Positions 40,517 to 49,406 of a DNA stretch of 64,000 nt are shown here, piece after piece; position 1 is the stretch's first letter; the number at the start of each line of letters is the position of its first letter. The DNA is from Ruminococcus sp. (GTDB taxonomy: Bacteria > Bacillota > Clostridia > Oscillospirales > Ruminococcaceae). Location: NCBI GenBank assembly GCA_015066665.1, contig SVNX01000007.1, positions 16,437-80,436 on the forward strand, written 5' to 3'. A program made the translations under genes and the position numbers. The notes beneath the pieces were generated by a model that saw only the letters and a program-made list of their open reading frames with translations, had not been told where the DNA came from and did not search any database.

Positions 40517-41710
40517 ATGCGCCCCGATTATAATGTCACTGTCCGTGCGTGCTTTGCCGGATATATCGTGCAGGCGGTGGTGAACAATTTCGTTCCGCTT
40601 CTCTTTCTGATTTTTCAGTCGCAGCTTGGGCTGGATCTCGGGCAGATCACCTCACTCATCACCATCAACTTCACAACCCAGCTGCTTGTCGATTTGCTTG
40701 CTGCACGCTGCATCGATAAGATCGGCTATCGTGCCGGCATTGTCGTAGCACATGTGTTTGCGGCAGCCGGCTTTGTGATGCTTGCGGTACTGCCGTTCGT
40801 GATGCCCGCCTACATCGGCATCCTGCTTTCCGTCATCTGCTATGCCATCGGCGGGGGATTGCTCGAGGTGCTCGTCAGCCCCATTGTGGAAGCCTGTCCG
40901 ACGGCACACAAAGAAAAAACGATGAGCCTGCTCCATTCCTTTTACTGCTGGGGACAGGTCGGCGTGGTGCTTATCTCCACGCTCTTTCTTATGTGCTGTG
41001 CCCAGTGGCGTATCCTTGCCCTCATCTGGGCATTGCTTCCGGCGGTCAATGCCGTCGTGTTCCTGCGTGTCCCGATTGCACCGCTTGTGGAGGAGGGCAG
41101 TTCCATGACGATCCGTCAGCTCTTCCGGAAGCCAGTGTTCTGGCTGCTGATGTTCCTGATGTTCTGCGCCGGTGCGTGTGAGCTGGCGGTCAGCCAGTGG
41201 GCATCCGCTTTTGCAGAGCAGGGTCTTAACGTGAGCAAGACCATCGGCGACCTTGCAGGGCCGATGTTCTTTGCGGTGCTGATGGGTCTGGCACGACTCC
41301 TCTACGGCAAGTGGGGGGACAGGGTCGACCTCAGGAAATTCATCGCTGCAAGCGGCATCCTCTGTGCCGGTGCCTATCTTCTGACGGCACTGAGTCCATG
41401 GCCGGTGCTGAGTCTCCTCGGCTGCGGCATCTGCGGCTTTTCGGTCGGTATTTTCTGGCCCGGTACATTCAGTATGGCCGCCTCCGCCCTGAAAAAAGGC
41501 GGCACGGCGATGTTTGCGTTTCTGGCGCTTGCCGGCGATCTTGGCTGTGCGGGCGGGCCGACTTTTGTCGGCATCATCACCGATCTCTGCGGTGAACGAA
41601 TGCACTGCGGCATTCTTGCAGGTGTTCTGTTCCCGCTGCTGCTCCTTGGCGGCATGGCATTGTACAGGCATATGCATCAAAAAGGCATGGAAGGGGAGGC
41701 GATCACATGA
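40517..41710 (+). CDS. MFS transporter
   Basis: A 397-residue transporter with twelve hydrophobic helices. Loop motifs such as DKIGYRAG (loop 2-3) and KWGDRVDLRKF (the repeat in the second half) are typical of the major facilitator superfamily. The start at 40517 is two bases after the sortase stop. The substrate is unknown; a sugar- or drug-type carrier is possible. It is translated with the lipoprotein that follows. Confidence 0.88.
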   Translation: MRPDYNVTVRACFAGYIVQAVVNNFVPLLFLIFQSQLGLDLGQITSLITINFTTQLLVDLLAARCIDKIGYRAGIVVAHVFAAAGFVMLAVLPFVMPAYIGILLSVICYAIGGGLLEVLVSPIVEACPTAHKEKTMSLLHSFYCWGQVGVVLISTLFLMCCAQWRILALIWALLPAVNAVVFLRVPIAPLVEEGSSMTIRQLFRKPVFWLLMFLMFCAGACELAVSQWASAFAEQGLNVSKTIGDLAGPMFFAVLMGLARLLYGKWGDRVDLRKFIAASGILCAGAYLLTALSPWPVLSLLGCGICGFSVGIFWPGTFSMAASALKKGGTAMFAFLALAGDLGCAGGPTFVGIITDLCGERMHCGILAGVLFPLLLLGGMALYRHMHQKGMEGEAIT

Positions 41711-42300
41711 GAAAAATCATTCCCCTGACGGCATTGCTTGTGCTTGCATTGTTCACAGAATGCGAGGAGAAGACGCTTTCCCCCGATCCCATCCCCGAAA
41801 CGACCGCTTCCACTGCGGCTGCCTCCACGACACCTTCCGTCACCACAATCGCTCCCACTGCGACAACAGCAGAGAATGCCGCATACGCCGACCGCATCGC
41901 ATCCGTGCTTGCACAGATTTACCCCGGCGACGAGGAGGACGAGGCACTGCTTGATATGATGATGACGAAGGCAAGCCATTTGTCGCTGCCGCCTGCGGAT
42001 CCGATCACAACGGATAAGGCAGCAACCGAACGTGCGAAAGAAGTCCTGACGGCCGCCGGTCTGACTGACTGGATCGAGAGTGCGGAGTCGGAGTATGTTG
42101 AGCTTAATGGTGAACGTGTTCGCTACACACGAAGCAATCCGCCCTACACTGTGCAGTATTATGCTGCCGAAGAGATCTGGTATGTCCAGCCCAATGCACC
42201 GTGCGGCATCACGGAAGACGGCCGCAATGTCGCTGCCCCCTCCATGCCGCCCTATGTTCTCCTGAATCAGAAAAACGGCGATGTACTGGCAATATTCTGA
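41707..42300 (+). CDS. Small lipoprotein
   Basis: A 197-residue product with a short signal peptide and lipobox-like LALFTEC (Cys19; Thr and Glu at -2 and -1 make this a weak box). A Thr/Ala/Ser linker spans about 30-60. The C-terminal domain (ERAKEVLTAAGLTDWIESAESEY, then YTVQYYAAEEIWYVQ) is not assigned. The start overlaps the MFS stop (ATGA), so the two are coupled. Function unknown. Confidence 0.72.
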   Translation: MRKIIPLTALLVLALFTECEEKTLSPDPIPETTASTAAASTTPSVTTIAPTATTAENAAYADRIASVLAQIYPGDEEDEALLDMMMTKASHLSLPPADPITTDKAATERAKEVLTAAGLTDWIESAESEYVELNGERVRYTRSNPPYTVQYYAAEEIWYVQPNAPCGITEDGRNVAAPSMPPYVLLNQKNGDVLAIF

Positions 42301-42307
42301 TTATACC

Positions 42308-42337
42308 AAAATCCCGATGTCACTGCATCGGGATTTT
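42308..42337 (+). terminator. Intrinsic terminator
   Basis: AAATCCCGATG with CATCGGGATTT and a T-run. It ends the sortase-MFS-lipoprotein operon. Confidence 0.9.
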
Positions 42338-42360
42338 TTAAAAATATTCCGGAAACCCTA

Positions 42361-42389
42361 TTGACAAATCGATCCTGATGTGATATAAT
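42361..42389 (+). promoter_or_regulatory. Promoter of the metal ATPase operon
   Basis: TTGACA (42361-42366), 17-base spacer, TATAAT (42384-42389), a perfect consensus. Confidence 0.9.
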
Positions 42390-42393
42390 ACAC

Positions 42394-42417
42394 TTGAACG
42401 ATAACTCAAATGTTCAA
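42394..42417. promoter_or_regulatory. Inverted repeat at the ATPase transcription start, candidate metal operator
   Basis: TTGAAC (42394-42399) and GTTCAA (42412-42417), 12 bases apart, just after the -10. The TGAA...TTCA arms resemble ArsR/SmtB-family metal-sensor operators. No regulator gene lies next to it, so a sensor elsewhere is inferred. Confidence 0.5.
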
Positions 42418-42438
42418 ATAAATCTCAGGAGTGATTCG

Positions 42439-44568
42439 ATGAGACACGTTTACTATATCGAGAATCTCGACTGCCCGAACTGTGCAGCGAAGATCGAGCA
42501 GAAAATTGCAAAGCTTCACGGCGTGACCGAAGTAAGTTTATCTTACACCGCCATGCAGCTGCATCTGACGGCGGAGACAGCTGAGGGCCTGCTTGAACGG
42601 ATTCAGGCCGCAGCGGACAGCGTTGAAGACGGTGTCATTTTCCACATCGAAAAGCCCGCATCCGCCAAGCCAAGCCATACGCACAGCCATGTGGAGCATG
42701 CACATGGTCATCACCACGAGGAGAAGGCGAGCCGCCGTGATCTCCTCATTCTTGCCGTGGGTGCGGTGCTGTTTGCTGCCGGACTTTGCTTGCATTTTGC
42801 AGCAGCGGGTGCATTTGCATCCAAGGCATTGCTGCTGTCTGCATATCTCGTCATGGGCGGCAGCGTGCTGTGGGCATCGCTCAAAAGCATCCTGAAGGGG
42901 CAGATTTTCGATGAAAATTTTCTCATGTCCGTGGCAACCATCGGTGCTCTCTGCATTGGCTGCTGGGAAGAGGCAGCGGGTGTCATGCTGTTCTTCCGGA
43001 TCGGCGAATTGTTCGAGCACATCGCCGTGGAACGCAGCCGCCGATCTGTGATGGAAGCAATTGACCTACGTCCGGAAACAGCACAGCGAATCATCGATGG
43101 CGGTACGGAGACGATTCCTGCGGAGGAAGTGCAGATCGGCGATCTGCTTCTCGTGCGTGCCGGCGACCGGATTCCGGTAGACGGTATTGTGGAATTGGGC
43201 GAGAGTGCCCTCGATACAGCAGCCATGACCGGTGAATCCGTTCCAGTCGATGTGAAGGCAGGGGACAAGGTCATGTCCGGCTGCATTAACCTGTCCGGCG
43301 TCCTTGAGATTAGGGCTGCTGCCGCACTCGGCGATTCAATGGTGACACGCATCCTCGAAAGTGTCGAGCATGCCGCCGCCGGCAAGCCGAAGATCGACCG
43401 CTTTATCACCCGCTTTGCAAGGGTCTACACGCCCATCGTTGTGGGCATTGCCGTACTCACCGCTATCGTGCCTTCCCTCATTACAGGGGAATGGGAGCAC
43501 TGGATTTACACTGCACTCAATTTTCTCATGATTAGCTGTCCGTGTGCGCTGGTTCTGAGTGTGCCGCTTGCATTTTTCTCGGGCATCGGCGTGGGTTCAC
43601 GCAGGGGCATCCTTTTCAAGGATGGCATTGCACTTGAAGTCCTCGCCAAAATCCGTGCGGTCGTGATGGATAAGACCGGCACTCTGACAAACGGCCGCTT
43701 CTCCGTGACGGAAGTGACAGCCATCGGCTGCGACCTCGAAGTACTTCTTGCAGATTGTGCCGCCTGCGAAGCGGTTTCTGCGCATCCCATCGCCATTGGC
43801 ATTCTGGAATATGCAGGCAGCATGGGAATTGAGGCTTCTCCTGCAGAGGATGTGCAGGAAATTGCCGGAAAGGGCATTCTCGGTATAAGAAATGGCCGCC
43901 GGATTGCCTGCGGCAACCGCAAATTGATGGAAGATCTCGGCATTTCTGTGGAGGAGAGCGACAGCACGATCGTCCACATCGCCGCTGACGGTGTATATAT
44001 GGGCTGCATTTCGCTTGCTGACAGCCCGAAGCCCCATGCCGCTGAAACGGTGGCTGCGATGAATCGCAGAGGACTGCACACTGTGATGCTCACCGGTGAC
44101 AACGCAGTGAATGCAGAGATGGTTTCCAAGTCCCTTGGCATTGCGGAAGTCCATGCAGGACTTCTTCCGACGGAAAAGCCCGAATGGATGCAGAAAGTCC
44201 GTGCAGAAAAGGGCAGTGTTCTCTTTGTCGGAGACGGCATCAACGATGCCCCCGTTCTGTCCGGTGCCGATGTCGGTGCGGCCATGGGCAGCGGTGCGGA
44301 TGCCGCAATGGAGGCTGCGGATATTGTCTATCTCCATGCCGACCCAGCATCGATTCTGCATTCGATCGACATTGCCGGACGTGTCAGCATGGCAGCCAGA
44401 ATCTGCATCGGCTTTGCGCTGGGCATCAAGATTCTGATCATGCTGCTCGGCTTTATGGGCATTGCCAACATGTGGCTGTCCATCTTTGCAGACACGGGTG
44501 TGACAATGCTGTGCGTACTGTTTGTGATAGTGTATGTTCATCTGTCCGACAGAAAGCGGACGAACTAA
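42439..44568 (+). CDS. Heavy-metal P1B-type ATPase (Zn/Cd/Pb exporter type)
   Basis: A 709-residue export pump. The N-terminal metal-binding domain has CPNC (Cys12, Cys15). A His-rich stretch (SHTHSHVEHAHGHHHEE, about 75-92) follows. Transmembrane CPC motif at 367-369 (ISCPCAL), phosphorylation Asp411 in DKTGT, HP motif in AHPIAIG and GDGINDAPVL. The start at 42439 has CAGGAGTGATTCG; the TTG frame from 42394 is in the promoter. CPC and the His-rich loop favour divalent zinc, cadmium or lead over copper. Confidence 0.93.
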   Translation: MRHVYYIENLDCPNCAAKIEQKIAKLHGVTEVSLSYTAMQLHLTAETAEGLLERIQAAADSVEDGVIFHIEKPASAKPSHTHSHVEHAHGHHHEEKASRRDLLILAVGAVLFAAGLCLHFAAAGAFASKALLLSAYLVMGGSVLWASLKSILKGQIFDENFLMSVATIGALCIGCWEEAAGVMLFFRIGELFEHIAVERSRRSVMEAIDLRPETAQRIIDGGTETIPAEEVQIGDLLLVRAGDRIPVDGIVELGESALDTAAMTGESVPVDVKAGDKVMSGCINLSGVLEIRAAAALGDSMVTRILESVEHAAAGKPKIDRFITRFARVYTPIVVGIAVLTAIVPSLITGEWEHWIYTALNFLMISCPCALVLSVPLAFFSGIGVGSRRGILFKDGIALEVLAKIRAVVMDKTGTLTNGRFSVTEVTAIGCDLEVLLADCAACEAVSAHPIAIGILEYAGSMGIEASPAEDVQEIAGKGILGIRNGRRIACGNRKLMEDLGISVEESDSTIVHIAADGVYMGCISLADSPKPHAAETVAAMNRRGLHTVMLTGDNAVNAEMVSKSLGIAEVHAGLLPTEKPEWMQKVRAEKGSVLFVGDGINDAPVLSGADVGAAMGSGADAAMEAADIVYLHADPASILHSIDIAGRVSMAARICIGFALGIKILIMLLGFMGIANMWLSIFADTGVTMLCVLFVIVYVHLSDRKRTN

Positions 44569-44580
44569 GGAGGGTTTTGT

Positions 44581-45060
44581 ATGAAAAAGAAAGATCATCT
44601 GCCAAGATACGGCGTCGGGCCGCTCTATGTGATCGGCATCGTGATTCTGACGGTGCTGGGATTGACATTGGCAAAGCGTCCCATTCTTGCGTCGGGCCGT
44701 GTGGCGTTTCTTGATCCCTTGTGGCTGGTACTGGGACTTTTGTGCATTGGTTTTGGCATCTTTGTGTGGTGTGCGGCATTTTTCTGGAATCGGATCGGCG
44801 ACAATATCCGGAGCAATCAGCTTGTGACAACGGGCATCTATGCACATGTCCGCAACCCGATTTATTCCGGCATTGCCATCACCCTGACGGGTGTGCTCCT
44901 GCTTTCGGGCAATCTCTGGATGCTTCTGCTGCCGCCCGTATTCTGGGTGAGCCTGACGATTCTAATGATCCACACCGAAGAAAAGTGGCTGAAGAACCTG
45001 TACGGTGTCGAATATGAAGACTACTGCAAGAAAGTAAACCGCTGCATTCCGTGGTTCTGA
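44581..45060 (+). CDS. Isoprenylcysteine methyltransferase-like membrane protein
   Basis: A 159-residue membrane protein with four or five helices. The S-adenosylmethionine site is in the C-terminal part: GIYAHVRNPIYSGIAI and LIHTEEKWL-type MIHTEEKWLKNLYGVEYEDY. It is 12 bases after the ATPase gene with AAGGAGGGTTTTGT as ribosome site, so it is co-expressed. The physiological substrate is unknown; bacterial relatives are found beside metal and lipid genes. Confidence 0.85.
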   Translation: MKKKDHLPRYGVGPLYVIGIVILTVLGLTLAKRPILASGRVAFLDPLWLVLGLLCIGFGIFVWCAAFFWNRIGDNIRSNQLVTTGIYAHVRNPIYSGIAITLTGVLLLSGNLWMLLLPPVFWVSLTILMIHTEEKWLKNLYGVEYEDYCKKVNRCIPWF

Positions 45061-45067
45061 TCAAAAA

Positions 45068-45102
45068 AACCGCCCTGCTGATGCAGGGCGGTTGAGTTTT
45101 TT
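45068..45102 (+). terminator. Intrinsic terminator
   Basis: AACCGCCCTGC with GCAGGGCGGTT and TTTTTT downstream. Also faces the end of lysA on the other strand. Confidence 0.88.
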
Positions 45103-45105
45103 ATC

Positions 45106-46383
45106 TTACTTCTTTTCCGGCAGATACTTGTCCATGATATCGCAGAAATCAAAGGTGGCAAAGTAGTCCGCGGGAGTCTCTGCACGACGGATCATCTTCA
45201 CTGTACCGTCCTCACAGTACAGCAGCTCAGCAGAGCGGAGCTTGCCATTGTAGTTGTAGCCCATGGCAAAACCGTGTGCACCGGTATCGTGAATGGCAAG
45301 CAGATCGCCGATCTCAACAGGGGGCAGCATACGGTCAATGGCAAACTTGTCATTGTTCTCGCACAGACCGCCGGTCACATCGCACTTGTAGGTGCATTCA
45401 GCATCTTCCTTGCCGAGCACAGTGATGTGGTGGTAGGAGCCGTACATGGCCGGACGCATGAGATTGGCAGCGCAGGCATCCACGCCGACATATTCCTTGT
45501 AGATGTGCTTCTTGTGCAGTACTCTTGTGATGACATGGCCATAGGGCGCCATCATGAAGCGGCCCATCTCTGTGAAGATGGCCACATCACCCATGCCGGC
45601 CGGCACGAGGATTTCCTCGTACACCTTGCGAACGCCCTCACCGATGGCAAGGATGTCGTTGGGTGTCTGGTCGGGATGGTAGGCAACACCCACACCGCCG
45701 GACAGATTGATGAACTTGATGTCCGCACCGGTCTCCTCATGCAGCTCTACAGCCAGCTGGAACAGCTGCTTTGCGAGGGTCGGATAGTAATCATTTGTCA
45801 CGGTGTTGGAAGCAAGGAAGGAGTGAATGCCGAAGTGCTTTGCGCCCTTTTCCTTCAGTGCACGGAAGCCCTCGAACATCTGCTCACGGGTGAAGCCGTA
45901 CTTGGCATCCTCGGGGCTGTCCATGATATGTGTGGAGATCTTGAACTTACCGCCGGCATTGAAGCGGCAGCAGATATTCTCCGGAATATCGGTCAGCTTT
46001 TCCAGATAGTCAATGTGGGTGATGTCATCGAGATTGATATAGGCACCCAGCTTGTAAGCGAGTTCGTAATCCTGCGCCGGTGTCACGTTCGAAGAGAACA
46101 TGATATCCGTGCCGGAAAATCCGCAGGCATCGCTCATCTGCAGCTCAGTCAGAGAGGAGCAGTCCACGCCGCAGCCTTCCTCCTGCAGAATCTTGAGCAG
46201 GAACGGATTGGGAGTGGCCTTCACAGCGAAGTATTCCTTGAAGCCCTTATTCCAGGAGAAAGCCTTCTGCACGAGACGTGCATTCTCACGGATGCCTTTT
46301 TCATCGTAGATATGGAACGGGGTGGGGTAAACCTTAGCGATGGCCTCAGCCTGTTCCTTTGTCAGAAACGGTACTTTTTTCAT
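45106..46383 (-). CDS. lysA: Diaminopimelate decarboxylase
   Basis: PLP enzyme that turns meso-diaminopimelate into lysine. The product is 425 residues. FAVKATPNPF holds the PLP lysine, GVDCSSLTEL, GIHSFLASN, and GGVGV the glycine-rich phosphate loop; the C-terminal CENNDKFAIDR-type motif holds the active Cys. It is the last step of the pathway whose earlier genes are at 25121-28101, but no lysine riboswitch is seen upstream here. Confidence 0.95.
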   Translation of the reverse strand: MKKVPFLTKEQAEAIAKVYPTPFHIYDEKGIRENARLVQKAFSWNKGFKEYFAVKATPNPFLLKILQEEGCGVDCSSLTELQMSDACGFSGTDIMFSSNVTPAQDYELAYKLGAYINLDDITHIDYLEKLTDIPENICCRFNAGGKFKISTHIMDSPEDAKYGFTREQMFEGFRALKEKGAKHFGIHSFLASNTVTNDYYPTLAKQLFQLAVELHEETGADIKFINLSGGVGVAYHPDQTPNDILAIGEGVRKVYEEILVPAGMGDVAIFTEMGRFMMAPYGHVITRVLHKKHIYKEYVGVDACAANLMRPAMYGSYHHITVLGKEDAECTYKCDVTGGLCENNDKFAIDRMLPPVEIGDLLAIHDTGAHGFAMGYNYNGKLRSAELLYCEDGTVKMIRRAETPADYFATFDFCDIMDKYLPEKK

Positions 46384-46418
46384 AATTTGACTCCTTTTGA
46401 AAGAGATTCTGTAGTTTT

Positions 46419-46447
46419 ATTGTATCATGTTTTTCCGGAATCGTCAA
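46419..46447 (-). promoter_or_regulatory. Promoter of lysA
   Basis: On the - strand: TTGACG (46442-46447), 17-base spacer, TACAAT (46419-46424), about 30 bases before the start codon, leaving no room for a leader switch. Confidence 0.75.
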
Positions 46448-46512
46448 TCACGATGCGCAAAATCGTGAAATCTGCCAAAAACGGCACCGATTCAACATAA
46501 TTTCTTCAAAAA

Positions 46513-49302
46513 TCAGCCGAAGATCCGGTCAAGATCGGCAAGATCTGCCGCCTGCTCGGGCATGAATTCAGCCGATGTCGTATAAGCGAGAATGCCCCTT
46601 GCAAACTGTGCAGCCTCGGTTCTGTCCGCAATCTCCGAAAGTCGGGAGGTGCACACCAGCAGTGAACCCTTGCCGGCCATGCACTCGAAGAGAATGCCGA
46701 GTCTGTGATTGCGTTCGAAGTTGTCGATCATCTGCACGATCGGCCGGATGACAGTACCATCAAGCACCGCACAATCCGCATGGCTGACAATGTCATACCA
46801 CTGCGGCGTGCTCCATGCCTTTGCATTGAAGCCGCAGAGAGCAGGATGATCCGCATCGATACAGAGACCCATTGTGCCCACCGGAACGGGTCTTCCCATG
46901 CTCTCGGAGATGCTCCGGAACATCGGATAGCACCAGAAATCCGTGCAGTAGAAGCCCTCGATCTTTTCCTTCACTTCAAGCGACAGATACAGCACCCTGC
47001 CGCCCTCTGCGAGAGCCAGCTTTGCTTCTGCCCAGTCGGAGGTGACACACAGACCGTTCGAAGCAAGGGCAGGGAAGGGCTGCTGCGGGAAGACTTCAAG
47101 CTCGTATTCATTGCGGATTTCGCCAAGCGTGAGCGTGAGCGTAATGCGTTTTGCCGATGCAAAATCCGGAACGGGGAACGAAATGCTTCCGAGACGGAAC
47201 AGCCCCTGTCCGTCAATTCTGGCAGGAACGGGAATTTCTGCAAGCACTGCATCTTCCGAAGAGAAGCGGCAGAGCACATTGCCCTCCAGAGTCTCATGAC
47301 CATAATAACGCAGGGAGATGTCCGCTGTGAATGTGCTGCCTGCCTCAAGCACATAGGACGGGAACTGTGCGAGCAGCACCCGATCCGAGCAGAAGCTACG
47401 CCACATTTCCGGGGAAATGAGTCCCTTGCTGTCCATGAATGCATCCAGAATGCCGACCAGAGCCGTGCCCTGTCCGGAGAAATCCTGGATATCCAGAATC
47501 TGGAACCCTGCCACATACTCCGAACGCATGGCAGCCTCCAGTTCTTCCTTGTAGCACTGCACCGCAAGCTGACCGGAGCAGCGGAAGAAATCTTCTGCCA
47601 TGTCGAGCATGCCTTTTTCCTCCAGACGTTCCCGGAAAATCTCAAAATTCCGTGCCTGCAGAACGCCTGTGTACTTGTCGATTTCCCTGAAATCCGGATA
47701 GGTGCAGTACTGTCCGATCTCATGTGTCACCACGGGCTTGTCCGGCAGAAGACCGGAGGCAGCCTGATCGATGCGTACTTTTCGCACGCCCGTGCCGTAC
47801 TGGATTTCAATCTCCTGTGCACCGTCTGGTGCTGCATCGGATGCAGAGACGGGGGGGAGGATCAGATCATCATAGCAGTGCATAGTCGAGGGTCGCTGTG
47901 TCTGCACATGGCCGAGCGGGGCATCGCACATCGCATACGAACCGCGGATGAGACGTTCCTTGCTCAGACGTACGCCCACAAAGAAATCATCCTCGGGCAG
48001 GATGCTCGGCCAGAACTGGAAGTTATTGCAGCCCTGTGTGAAGAGGATCCGTGATTCATCCTGCTTGTAGAAGCGAAGAATTTCAGCGATTCTGTCCTTG
48101 CTGCCCCAAAGCTCATTGCCAAGTGAGAACATTGCAAAGGACGGATGATTGCCGTATTCCTCAAGAATCCGCTTGCCCTCAGCGATGAGGTAGGCCTGTT
48201 CAGCGGAATTGTATTCCGGATCATCGGTGGCATGGATATTACCCCAGAACGGGATCTCGGGTTCCATGTAAATGCCGAGCAGATCGGCGGCAAGGAAAGC
48301 TGCCTCCGGCGGACAGCAGGTGTGGAAGCGGTAGTGGTTGATGCCATAGGCCTTTGCCGTTTTCATGACCTTCATCCAGCCATCGATGTCCATGGGTGCC
48401 GCGCCCTCGATCGGGAAGATCATGCCGTCATGCTTGCCGCGCAGGAAAACGGGCTTTCCGTGATTGGTGAACCGGTGCCCGTCCGCACGGAAATCGGTCA
48501 GACCGAAGATGACTTCCTTCTCTTCACAATCGGAAACGACCACCTTCATCCGGCAGATGACAGGATGATACTCATCCCAGAGCGGCGCATCCTCTCCAAG
48601 CGGAATGTCCGCATAAGCCGTGCCGTCATTTGTACGGCTGAAAGTGAATTCCTGTTCTTCGAGCAGCGATACGATGCCGTCTTCGTTTTCCCAACGCCCG
48701 CTGACCCAGCCGAAATTTACAGTGCTGTTTGTCTGGAAGGCAAGGCGAACCTTATGGTTTGCTGCATCCGGAATTGCCTTGATCCGGCTGATTTCATGCG
48801 TGTGATCGGCAAAACGAAGACAGAATTTGCCAAGAATGCCGTTCCAGTTCGTCTGTGTATCGGAGGAGGTCATGTGCCCGCCCTTGGTCGGGTAGCCGCT
48901 GTTATCCACACGGATGCAGATTTCAAGCGTATTGCAGGCGGAAAAAGCGGAGAGATCATAGCTGTGCGGTGTGCAGAGACTGTTGTTTGTGCCGATGCGG
49001 ATGCCGTTCACCCAAACCTCTGAAATGCGGGTGCGTTCCATGTAAAGACAGATGCTGCTGCGGTGTTCTGCGGGAACATCCACAACCCTCCGGAACCATG
49101 CGTTTCCCTTGTAGGGGTAAATCTCTGTCAGAAAGCCCTCTTCACGTTTTTCGTTCGTAATCCCTTTCTTTGCCTGTGCGGTCGTACCTGGGAGATTGAT
49201 GGTGTCATTGAAGTCTTCAGCTTTCGGGGGGAATCCGGCAAATCGCTGCTGCTGGTCATCGAGAAATTCCCATACGCCGTCAAGCGGAATAAATGATGTC
49301 AT
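46513..49302 (-). CDS. GH2 family glycoside hydrolase
   Basis: A 929-residue cytoplasmic glycosidase; no signal peptide. The N-terminal jelly-roll sugar-binding domain (about 1-170, YPYKGNAWFRRVVDVP), then an Ig-like domain, then the TIM barrel. The acid/base Glu is E397 in LGNELWG, the GH2 hallmark. A probable nucleophile Glu lies in VVTHEIGQY. A long C-terminal part (about 640-929) is beta-rich. Substrate is likely a beta-galactoside, beta-mannoside or beta-glucuronide and cannot be told from motifs. No transporter is adjacent. Confidence 0.88.
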   Translation of the reverse strand: MTSFIPLDGVWEFLDDQQQRFAGFPPKAEDFNDTINLPGTTAQAKKGITNEKREEGFLTEIYPYKGNAWFRRVVDVPAEHRSSICLYMERTRISEVWVNGIRIGTNNSLCTPHSYDLSAFSACNTLEICIRVDNSGYPTKGGHMTSSDTQTNWNGILGKFCLRFADHTHEISRIKAIPDAANHKVRLAFQTNSTVNFGWVSGRWENEDGIVSLLEEQEFTFSRTNDGTAYADIPLGEDAPLWDEYHPVICRMKVVVSDCEEKEVIFGLTDFRADGHRFTNHGKPVFLRGKHDGMIFPIEGAAPMDIDGWMKVMKTAKAYGINHYRFHTCCPPEAAFLAADLLGIYMEPEIPFWGNIHATDDPEYNSAEQAYLIAEGKRILEEYGNHPSFAMFSLGNELWGSKDRIAEILRFYKQDESRILFTQGCNNFQFWPSILPEDDFFVGVRLSKERLIRGSYAMCDAPLGHVQTQRPSTMHCYDDLILPPVSASDAAPDGAQEIEIQYGTGVRKVRIDQAASGLLPDKPVVTHEIGQYCTYPDFREIDKYTGVLQARNFEIFRERLEEKGMLDMAEDFFRCSGQLAVQCYKEELEAAMRSEYVAGFQILDIQDFSGQGTALVGILDAFMDSKGLISPEMWRSFCSDRVLLAQFPSYVLEAGSTFTADISLRYYGHETLEGNVLCRFSSEDAVLAEIPVPARIDGQGLFRLGSISFPVPDFASAKRITLTLTLGEIRNEYELEVFPQQPFPALASNGLCVTSDWAEAKLALAEGGRVLYLSLEVKEKIEGFYCTDFWCYPMFRSISESMGRPVPVGTMGLCIDADHPALCGFNAKAWSTPQWYDIVSHADCAVLDGTVIRPIVQMIDNFERNHRLGILFECMAGKGSLLVCTSRLSEIADRTEAAQFARGILAYTTSAEFMPEQAADLADLDRIFG

Positions 49303-49317
49303 ACTGTCATCCTTTCC

Positions 49318-49365
49318 AAAAAACAGCCATAGCCCGACCCCGCAAAAGCGGAGTCAGGCTGTGAT
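49318..49365 (-). terminator. Intrinsic terminator after leuA
   Basis: On the - strand: AGCCTGACTCCGC with GCGGGGTCGGGCT (G-U pairs) and the longer ACAGCC/GGCTGT closure, then TTTTTT at about 49316-49321. Confidence 0.75.
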
Positions 49366-49406
49366 GCTGATTTAATCACTCTTCATTTCGTTTTTCTGAA
49401 AAAACA

